From Beroe forskalii (Eukaryota > Ctenophora > Nuda > Beroida > Beroidae): DNA of 64,000 nucleotides. The stretch lies in NCBI GenBank assembly GCA_011033025.1, contig WFMF01000103.1, forward strand, positions 186,001 through 250,000, in the 5' to 3' direction. The notes under the pieces are model-generated. The model saw nothing but the letters and a program-made list of their open reading frames with translations, ran no database searches and had not been told where the DNA came from. Below, in pieces: positions 58,100 through 64,000 of this stretch (position 1 is the first letter of the stretch; each line of letters opens with the position of its first letter). The position numbers were made by a program, and so were the translations under genes.

Positions 58100-60096
58100 T
58101 CACTTCACACCTACCAAAACAACACTCATTTTGTCTCTATTCTCTTTTTCTGTGAAGTTTGTTGCTTGTTTTGTGCTTCCTGCTTTTCTCGTCATGTTAC
58201 TCATCAGCTCAGCCTGTACAGTGGATTTTCTCCTGGCCCCTTCAGCAACCTGCAGAGATGAGGATACTGCGATAAAATATACATAACAGTAGCAGGTATT
58301 GAATGTGTTAGAGCACTAACCATCATCAGGGCTGGATTTATAGCTTAAAAGGAGAATTTAAAAAATTCAAAAATGCAGAACTTATTCGGATTATACTATG
58401 GTAAAGGCCCTATGCCATAGTATCAAAGCAAGCAAGTGTTACTGAAATACAGACCTGGCTGAGATTGGACTGGAATGCTGTATTCCCGCGTTTCAGAGTC
58501 CTCCCAATCTGCCCAGCTCCAACCACCACGTTCCCATCGATATGGGAAAGTATCTCATCATCACCACTGGTCTGCAATGGTATTAGTGGGTAATATCTAT
58601 CAGTCTTACATTTACTTAAGATTTAACTAGCTTCTCAATTAATTCAGATTGCTATATTATTTCAATATCATTATATTCAATCCAATTCAAACTTATTGCT
58701 TTATTGCAAACCTTGGCTGAATTGAGCAAATGTTTCATTTTATTATTCATGTCCTTCACTTGCACTGGATTCTTTGACTCCAGGGAAGCGCCTTGTGAAC
58801 CATTGCTCTTCTGAAAATAATAACATAAACTTAATATTAACTTGAAAACTTAGAAATAGGTCTCAAAAAGTTTAAAAATCCAGAGCCAAGTTCTTTACCA
58901 GTAACCAGATTGATTATTTCTCCAAATATATTTAACTATGGCATACTTTTAAATTAGTTGAACGCAAGATTTTCAGAGCAACATTCAAAAAATTCATTTA
59001 AGATAACTTAATAGACCCACCTTTCTAAAAGAAGCTATGAGATTCTCATGAATTGGCACCAACTTATTAGCCATACTTATTGTTTCTTCTTGTCCTTTAA
59101 CATTTGTTGCATGTTTGATCCTCCGTTGCTTTTGAAAATATAATTTTACAAAAAGAGAATTTATTTTCATTAGCAAAGTAAGACAAGTCAAGTACCAATT
59201 AAGTGTAGGTTTTGTATATTTTCCATTTTCCTCTTAATCTAGAATTCATAATATATCAGGGAAATATTCTATTATCATGTTATTATCTAAGTATAATCAA
59301 AACCTGCTCATTTTGTTCTTCTTTGTCGGCATAAATTGCATTTGATGATCTCCGAATGTCAGATAACAGTTCAGCTTTTTGTTCTTTTAATTTTGCAGCA
59401 CGAAGGGAATCATCATGGGCCTTCTCCACCTGGGGAAAAGTTATGTAAAAAAGAAATATCATGTAACTCTGATGCAAAATTTTGATTGATTTTGTTTCAT
59501 GTTCAACAGATAGATGTCTTGAAGAAAAGTATACCTAACTCTTTTTTATTTGAATACCTTAGGTGGTGTATTTATGTGGAGTAAAATTTTGGTGTTTACA
59601 AATTTGGTAGGGTGCAATTTGGTGATCTTTCTCGAGTAATTACTCTAGTTAACATATGACATCATTTTGAACTGTCATGATGTGTGAAAAATAGGGATTT
59701 TTCCGAAAAATCCGCAAATTACAACCTTTATAAATAAACCTCCTAAGGTAAATTCAACTTAATTATTGACTAAGGAGCACACCAGTACCTACTATATTAG
59801 AGCAATGACCAATGAAAATGTTCAAAATGAATTAGTAAGTTCACCTTTGCTTTAGATGAGAGGGTTTCAATGAAATGGACAACATTTTCTTTGTACTTCA
59901 AGAAATCTTGATCTTTATCATCAATTTCATCATTAGCTCTTCTCCTGCGTTCACACTCATTGAAGAATTTAGTGAGTTGTTTAGAAGTTCTGGACAGTAA
60001 GTTCATCTTTTGAATATTGAATGACTGACTTTTCAGTTTGAATTTTAATTCAATAACATTGTCATCAAATTCTAATTTTTCTTCAGGAAGAATCAT
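58100..60096 (-). CDS. Coiled-coil protein, six exons (unknown)
   Basis: Exons, in coding order: 59845-60096 (ATG at 60094-60096), 59304-59429, 59021-59128, 58712-58810, 58455-58571 and 58100-58249 (TGA). All are multiples of 3 with phase-0 GT-AG introns (AAG|GTGAAC, CAG|GTTTTG, AAG|GTGGGT, AAG|GTTTGC, CAG|GTCTGT). The product is ~283 residues, highly charged and helical. Residues 1-160 look coiled-coil (LTKFFNECERRRRANDE, LRAAKLKEQKAELLSDIRRS). The C-terminal third (DDEILSHIDGNVVVGAGQIG) is less regular. No signal peptide, membrane span or catalytic motif is seen, and I recognise no family. A cytoskeletal, centrosomal or chromosome-associated role would fit but is only inference. Intron 1 contains a MITE. 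The start fits the reading frame, with TTGAAAA just before ATG. Confidence 0.82.
59555..59750. mobile_element. MITE in intron 1 of the coiled-coil gene
   Basis: Same family as 42013-42511: ends TACCTTAGGTGGTGTATTTA and the inverse of TACCTTAGGAGGTTTATTTA, TA target. It lies between exons 1 and 2 and breaks no exon. Confidence 0.85.
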
Positions 60097-60451
60097 TTTT
60101 CAATGTTTTGGAGGATATGGGAGGCTATAATCTCATATACTTCTTTTATCTTTTGTCAAACTCTGTTTGAATCTTCATAGCCTAGTAATGGTAATTGTTA
60201 CAACTTTAGAAAATGTAATTTTATCATCAAAAACTTAATTCTTCTTAACCAATAACTTACATTACAGGACATTGCTATTGCAACGAATGTGATTATACAG
60301 CCAAGATTTAGATTATCTATACAGTAAGTTAATTAATAATAATAATAATCTTAATAATAAAGTAAATTCACGTGAATAATGTTTCAGCGCACACCATTAA
60401 ATTAGAGCTTGCCAAGGAAATATCAAGAGTAAGAAAGGCTAGGCTTAGTCG
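60097..60451. other. 5' flank of the coiled-coil gene
   Basis: AT-rich, with AAT/TAA trinucleotide runs near 60335-60360. It presumably holds the promoter and 5' untranslated region of the minus-strand gene. No defining motif is recognised. Confidence 0.4.
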
Positions 60452-60674
60452 CGCCGCTGCTATGGATACAGATATTCTGCACGTATATTAATCGCGACGC
60501 GTTCTTTACGTTTAATGCTGTTTTGATTTCGGAGCTTTATAACTTTTGGTGTGATTAGAATTTTTGATGCGGTAAAAATAATTTAGTTGATTTGAGTTGC
60601 CGGGTTTGAAATTTGCGAGGAGCTGCGTAGCAGCGCAGAGAGTGAGTTTGTGTATGCAGGCCCAACGGGCCTAG
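60452..60674 (+). mobile_element. Helitron-like 3' end
   Basis: Shares TTGATGCGGTAA and a hairpin-then-CTAG design with 62028-62076. A hairpin GCTGC-GTA-GCAGC (60622-60634) is preceded by GA. A second hairpin, AGGCCC-AAC-GGGCCT, runs into CTAG followed by T (60671-60675). Helitrons end in CTRR after a hairpin and insert between A and T. No clear 5' end is seen, so this is a fragment or a chimera. Confidence 0.55.
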
Positions 60675-60696
60675 TAATAATAATAATAATAATAAG

Positions 60697-61140
60697 AATC
60701 CTGCCTACTAATCCCACTTACCTCTCAGAAATGGGGAATATCTTAGCGAGCATTATCTGAATCCTGCCTACTAATCCGACTTACCTCTCAGAAATGGGGA
60801 ATATCTTAGCGAGCATTATCTGAATCCTGCCTACTAATCCGACTTACCTCTCAGAAATGGGGAATATCTTAGCGAGCATTATCTGAATCCTGCCTACTAA
60901 TCCGACTTACCTCTCAGAAATGGGGAATATCTTAGCGAGCATTATCTGAATCCTGCCTACTAATCCCACTTACCTCTCAGAAATGGGGAATATCTTAGCG
61001 AGCATTATCTGAATCCTGCCTACTAATCCGACTTACCTCTCAGAAATGGGGAATATCTTAGCGAGCATTATCTGAATCCTGCCTACTAATCCGACTTACC
61101 TCTCAGAAATGGGGAATATCTTAGCCAGCATTATCTGAAT
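60697..61140. repeat. 63-bp tandem repeat, seven units
   Basis: Units are almost identical (one G/C variant in AATCCSACTTACC; GCGAGC versus GCCAGC in the last). Each unit contains, on the plus strand, TACTAAT followed 16 bases later by CTCTCAG, an acceptor-like arrangement, and on the minus strand GAGAGGTAAGT, a strong donor-like sequence. A TAATAA microsatellite precedes it. Confidence 0.95.
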
Positions 61141-61173
61141 CCTGACTGTTATTTCTGGAAAGTGCCCGATTGC

Positions 61174-62076
61174 TCCTTTATAATATCAGTCGCGAAAATG
61201 TCCCTCCCTCCGTCCGTCCGTCCGTCCTTCCATCCGTCCCCTTATCACAAATCTTCAAAATCACGAGTTTTATAATCATTGGCTGTCGGTTGTCAAAACT
61301 AAAGTCTGACTTGGTCCATCCGTGGAAAATGCTCAAATTCTCTAAAATTATGATAAATTCTAAATTGAAGGGCTGTTGAAGAATTCGTGACTTAAAATCT
61401 TAGGAGTGGGTTGGGCTATGGATTAGTTTTAGTATCATTTTAAGTACCAAACTGTATCACTATTCGACTGTACACTGAATTCGACTAAGTTCAAAAAATA
61501 CGGCGGGTCAATGTGATTTGTGAAAGGCAGAATGATTCTTTTTAGGAGCGGTGACAGCATTGAAACAGAAAGCATGAAATTTGAAATTTTGAAGATCAGA
61601 TGAAAAGTGACATCAACAGTCAAGTTAATATCAACAGTCAAGAAAATATAGTGCGTGAATAAACAGTTACACAATCTGATGCGAAACGTAAAACCAATTC
61701 CTGTGAAATGGCGAAATCTACAACGAACTGATCACAACAACTTGAAATGCGTAAAAATCTAGCAAAGAATTTTAGAAGAAATGGCACGCGTGCCAATGCA
61801 GGTTCTCGGTGGTCGCAATTGGCATAGCATTGGCGCAATATTATACTCCTACTAGGAGTGCCTGTTGTAGAATGATGCTAAGGTAACATCATGCGCCGCC
61901 GGGGAGGGAAATTAAGCGCCTGCATACGGGAACATCCCACAAACAAGATTTGAAGAATCAAGCCCGCAGGGGCAATTCTTGTTGATGCGGTAAGAAGTAT
62001 TTAGTTCATTTGAAAATTTGCTAACGAGGTGCTGCGTAACAGCACCGACTGAGCTGTGTATTTGCAGGCCTGCTAG
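61174..62076 (+). mobile_element. Non-autonomous Helitron-like element, ~0.9 kb
   Basis: The 5' end TCCTTTATAATATCAGTCGC is followed by CCGTCCGTCCGTCC repeats (61206-61240), an arrangement common at animal Helitron 5' ends. The 3' end is a hairpin GGTGCTGC-GTA-ACAGCACC (62028-62046), flanked by GA on both sides, then CTAG|T at 62073-62077. There is no target duplication, as expected for rolling-circle insertion. No Rep/helicase is encoded. Confidence 0.65.
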
Positions 62077-62109
62077 TTGTATATAAAGTGAGGTGTTACA
62101 GCTCACTTT

Positions 62110-63424
62110 GCCCTATCACTTTTTACCCTCGTCCAAACCCTAATCTAGGGCGTCATCTTAGCCCTACCACGGTCCACGCCTTTAATCTGGTGCCACTCAC
62201 CACCCCTTTAGATGTACTGCACAGTGAGCTGTGAGAGGGGGTCATGCTAGCATAGACCATTTCAGAGCATTTCTTTAGCTCCTAAACATGTTCTTATGGT
62301 AATTGGGTTCACATTATATGTTTAGAATCATAATATGACTTGAAAAATTCACAGAAAAAATTTTTGGGCCTTTTTGAAGGATTTTTTATCCCCTAGAACG
62401 AGAGGCTGATGCCAGAAAAACTTTTTCTGGAATGTTTTTAATACTTCCATTACTTTCTTTTGTGTTCCCAATGGAAAGCACACTGTCTAAAGCACCAGAA
62501 ACTTTTTAAATTGTGCGAAAATATTGATCAGAACCAAAAAGTTATGTCCATTTTAGGTCAATTTTTCAGCAAAATCGTAAATATTCCTGGGAGAATTTCA
62601 TCAAAATAGGAAAAAATTATCATTATTTTTGGATTTTTTCAATTTCATCTACAATGACTGTTTTATTATGATTTCTTATTGATAAACATGTGTGCCATAT
62701 CATTTTGAGATACTTTATGGTGGATAAATTGCCAAAAATTGATCTTTTAGAGACCAAAATCGACTCCAAAATTTGCTAAAAATGGCTCAAATTTCACCCG
62801 ATTTTATGACTTAGAATTTTTTCCTGGGAGGCCAGAAGTGGCCATAAGCTACCGAAGTTGCATCTAGAGCGAAAATTTCTCCTCTTTAAGATGGAACCAT
62901 GCAATATGGCGCACTATTGTGCGCTAACAACGATTTTTGCTCTTTTATGCCCAAAAAAAATTACTAAAAATGACAAAATTTAAATTTGCTGGCAAATTTT
63001 TTTGGTGAAAGATAAATACCTGAGGTTTTTTCTTTAGTCTTGAGTGTTTTCAGAGGGTTAATTCAGAACAAAAACTAAAATTCAACTTCATTCAGCACAA
63101 TTAGTAGAAAATAATTAAGTATGGCCATTATTAGTGAAGAAACATAATAAATTTTATATGTAAAAATCAGATCACTTTCAAGTTCTGTCATTTTGGCAGT
63201 TTCAAAGATTTTCAATTGCAGTTTTTTGTATCAAGTCAAGAAATATATCTACAAATTGAGAACATCATTTTTGTTGAGATTAAAGAAACTTCATTTTCGG
63301 CCTATGCTAGCATGGCCCTATCACTTTTTACCCTCGTCCAAACCCTAATCTAGGGCGTCATCCTAGCCCTACCACGGTCCACGCCTTTAATCTGGTGCCA
63401 CTCACCACCCCTTTAGATGTACTG
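62110..63424 (+). repeat. 1.3-kb unit with 110-bp direct terminal repeats
   Basis: 62110-62219 and 63315-63424 match with about one difference (GCCCTATCACTTTTTACCCT ... TTTAGATGTACTG). Between them, 62220-62780 matches 3920-4480 and 35590-36150. The inner part begins and ends with inverted copies of CATGCTAGCATAG, suggesting a TIR element lying between two copies of the 110-bp sequence. No coding content. Confidence 0.8.
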
Positions 63425-64000
63425 TTCACACGTGACACATGGTCAGCGGTCACGTGGTAGTTCCTGATACTAAGATTACAGTCGGTAAATTGAATATCCT
63501 CTACCCTACATGTTATTGAACGAGGTATTGAAACACGGGCATTGAAATTGAATATGTGATTCTGGGGTAATTAAATAGATGATAAGGTTCATTAACAGAT
63601 TAGCACATTATCACAAATACGATTGAAGAAAAATCTATAAATATCTTGTCTGGCTCCACGTCCCTGAGTCAGGACGCTAGTCTTTGGGCAAACGCAATAG
63701 AAAATAGAGAAATTCAAAAGTTTTTTGATAGAGATGAGTCCTCTTGTACTCATTCGATGCTGCCACACCTTCTCAATCAATTCTGAGAAATGGTCATTGA
63801 TCGATTCACTGACGTGCTGATGTTCTTTGACAGCACGATTGGAAGTCTCCAGCTAATCTTAGAATAGCAGGTGCCTTGAAAGTGCAGTTTTTTCTTTCAA
63901 CTGATCCCGGTCGATCTCTGTCCAGCAGGAGCAATGATTCATTGCCATTCAATGTGCATTCGCCATGTCAATGAGTGATGATACCAACTCCTCTGACCTG
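63425..64000 (-). other. Window end; possible coding remnant
   Basis: At about 63720-63865 the minus strand reads, in one frame, ETSNRAVKEHQHVSES then INDHFSELIEKVWQHR, a charged helix-like stretch. Just upstream, 63890-63920 reads EIDRDQLKEKTALSRH in another frame. This resembles a coiled-coil gene with frame errors, or exons I cannot join. CACGTG words lie near 63430-63455. No family is assigned. Confidence 0.25.

Overview
The window is AT-rich nuclear DNA of an invertebrate animal. It has spliced genes with short GT-AG introns, a SPO11 gene, many kinds of DNA transposon and MITE, non-LTR remnants and large tandem arrays. Nothing bacterial or viral is visible. The phylum cannot be fixed from sequence alone; FLYWCH-MULE and Helitron-like elements fit many marine invertebrates and early-branching animals.

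Layout. 1-2370: G-rich minisatellite and unassigned sequence. 2370-11100: a foldback-transposon fragment, then copy A of a ~7.3 kb segmental duplication that runs into a broken LINE endonuclease. 12311-13593: a 51-bp minisatellite. 14.9-15.7 kb: a local direct duplication. 17.0-22.2 kb: a cluster of MITEs and unusual hairpin-bearing repeats. 22979-24303: two probable exons of a membrane-anchored (MGC start) protein. 24.3-34.5 kb: mostly unassigned, with a perfect 145-bp-arm palindrome (30112-30418) and a TTAA-flanked MITE. 34490-41904: copy B of the segmental duplication, interrupted by a broken FLYWCH-MULE transposon. 42.9-60.1 kb: the gene-bearing part, with three minus-strand genes: intronless SPO11 (42923-43984), a basic SP-repeat protein (46509-49687) and a coiled-coil protein (58100-60096). 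The last two are separated by a 4.9 kb foldback transposon full of satellite DNA (49728-54615). 60.4-63.4 kb: Helitron-like ends, a 63-bp tandem array and a repeat-flanked 1.3 kb unit.

The most unusual signal is a family of hairpins (18.6-22.1, 23.7-24.0 and 56.9 kb). Their outer stems differ completely from member to member but remain self-complementary. Inside each stem lies the same motif: a tandem GA/GA mismatch, a short GC stem and usually a GNA triloop (GAA, GTA or GCA). Two loci have the same higher design: a ~30-bp outer stem enclosing three such hairpins in a row, a predicted four-way cloverleaf. Related hairpins sit near two Helitron-like 3' ends, which suggests a single-stranded DNA transposition or replication signal. 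That link is inference.

The two copies of the segmental duplication give natural occupied/empty site pairs, which define transposon ends and target-site duplications exactly. SPO11 makes meiotic double-strand breaks. The other two genes encode proteins I do not recognise, and I see no functional link among them beyond shared strand and proximity.
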